The notes under the pieces are model-generated. The model worked only from the letters and a program-made list of their open reading frames with translations. It was not told the DNA's origin and did no database searches. Shown here piece after piece: positions 8,382 through 9,178 of a stretch of 9,178 nt of DNA; within the stretch, counting starts at the first letter, position 1; every line of letters starts with the position of its first letter. The DNA is taken from positions 1 through 9,178 of the forward strand of contig JALSQH010000183.1 in NCBI GenBank assembly GCA_026985515.1, written 5' to 3'. The stretch is from a bacterium. GTDB lineage: Bacteria > JALSQH01. Made by a program: the position numbers and the translations under genes.

Positions 8382-9178
8382 ATGTTGAAGAATTACCTTC
8401 TCTCACCAGGACCAACCCCAGTTTTAACAGATGCTCTTGCAGAAATGTCAAAACCCATAATCCATCATCGAACACCTGAATTCAGCAAGATTTTTCTTGA
8501 AGCGGAGGAAGGATTAAAATATGTCTTTCAGACACAGCAGGATGTTCTCATTCTGGCTTCCTCTGGAACTGGAGCAATGGAAGGATCTGTTACGAATCTG
8601 CTTTCAAAGGGAGACAAAGCAATTGTTATAAATGGAGGAAAATTTGGAGAGAGATGGGGTCAGATATGTGAAGCGTATGGAGTTGAAGTTATATGGATAA
8701 ATGTTGAATGGGGAAAGGCAGTTGATGTTAATGTTGTTGAAGATGCACTGAAGAAAAACCCGGATGTTAAGGCAATCTTTGTTCAGGCAAGTGAGACATC
8801 AACCACAGTTGCTCATCCGGTAAAAGAACTTGCGGAACTCACCAGGAACAGGGAAAATACTGCCCTTGTAGTGGATGGTATCACGGCAGTGGGAGTTATG
8901 GATATACCCATGGACAAATGGGGAATTGATGTCCTCGTGAGTGGATCACAGAAGGCTTTTATGCTTCCTCCGGGACTTGCTTTTGTTGCCTTCAGCGAAA
9001 AGGCGTGGAAGATGGCTGAAAGCTCCGATTTACCGAAGTATTATTTTGATTTCAAGAAGGAGAGGAAGTCCCTGAAAAACGCCACCACTGCTTACACACC
9101 TGCAGTTTCTCTCATAATTGGTTTGAATACCGTGCTTAAAAAAATGAGAGAGGAGGGTCTGAAAAACATCTTCAAGAG
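8382..9178 (+). CDS. Class V PLP-dependent aminotransferase, serine/alanine-glyoxylate type (cut by the window edge)
   Basis: Fold-type I, class V aminotransferase; relatives use serine, alanine or phosphoserine as amino donors with glyoxylate, pyruvate or 2-oxoglutarate as acceptors. The 265 visible residues begin MLKNYLLSPGPTPV, the typical start of the family, with HHRTPEF (28-34), the cofactor-phosphate loop ASSGTGAMEG (59-68), SETSTTVAHPV (137-147), the PLP-ring aspartate Asp165 in VVDGITAVG, and the Schiff-base lysine Lys191 in SGSQKAFMLPPG. The reading frame is open to position 9178, so the C-terminal third is missing. In many thermophiles this type stands in for SerC next to serA, but that gene, if present, lies outside the window. 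Names such as soluble hydrogenase 42 kDa subunit for relatives are old misannotations. Substrate is inferred only to class level. Confidence 0.92.
   Translation, partial: MLKNYLLSPGPTPVLTDALAEMSKPIIHHRTPEFSKIFLEAEEGLKYVFQTQQDVLILASSGTGAMEGSVTNLLSKGDKAIVINGGKFGERWGQICEAYGVEVIWINVEWGKAVDVNVVEDALKKNPDVKAIFVQASETSTTVAHPVKELAELTRNRENTALVVDGITAVGVMDIPMDKWGIDVLVSGSQKAFMLPPGLAFVAFSEKAWKMAESSDLPKYYFDFKKERKSLKNATTAYTPAVSLIIGLNTVLKKMREEGLKNIFK

Overview
The window looks like an ordinary housekeeping stretch of a bacterial chromosome. By eye it is around 40% G+C. The proteins are rich in Lys, Glu and Ile, and Arg is mostly AGA/AGG, which fits a thermophilic or deep-branching bacterium. The ABC transporter has a solute-binding protein with a hydrophobic N-terminus and no lipobox cysteine, which suggests a diderm (Gram-negative type) cell with a periplasm. 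Lineage cannot be fixed from the sequence alone; Aquificota-, Thermodesulfobacteria- or delta-proteobacteria-like groups are guesses.

Layout: positions 1-7294 are one very compact minus-strand gene train of eleven genes. In transcription order these are rplU (L21), rpmA (L27), obg, proB, proA, nadD, rsfS, rlmH, a BtuF-like binding protein, its ABC ATPase, and a FecCD/BtuC-type permease cut off by the left edge. Almost every junction is an overlap or a gap of about 11 bases or less, and several starts overlap the preceding stop (TAATG, TTGA, CTGA?, ATGA), so translation is probably coupled along the train. The first eight genes form a widely conserved neighbourhood for large-subunit ribosome components and assembly (L21, L27, Obg, RsfS, RlmH), proline synthesis (ProB, ProA) and NAD synthesis (NadD). 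The last three are an importer of the vitamin B12/siderophore class placed at the 3' end of this operon.

Positions 7295-7368 are a short AT-rich divergent promoter region. It holds a plausible sigma-70-type promoter for rplU and a perfect 14-bp palindrome. To its right, on the plus strand, is a response regulator-diguanylate cyclase (REC + GGEEF, PleD-like). After a 50-base gap with a good promoter and a strong Shine-Dalgarno comes a class V PLP aminotransferase of the serine/alanine-glyoxylate (AGXT or SerC-substitute) type, cut off by the right edge.

I found no RNA genes, insertion sequences, CRISPR arrays, phage genes, riboswitches or convincing terminators, and no undescribed system. No stretch over 300 bases lacks a gene. 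The points most worth a second look are the start of the binding-protein gene, which has no ordinary start codon after the rlmH stop; the transporter appended to the ribosome-assembly operon; and the palindrome in the shared divergent promoter.
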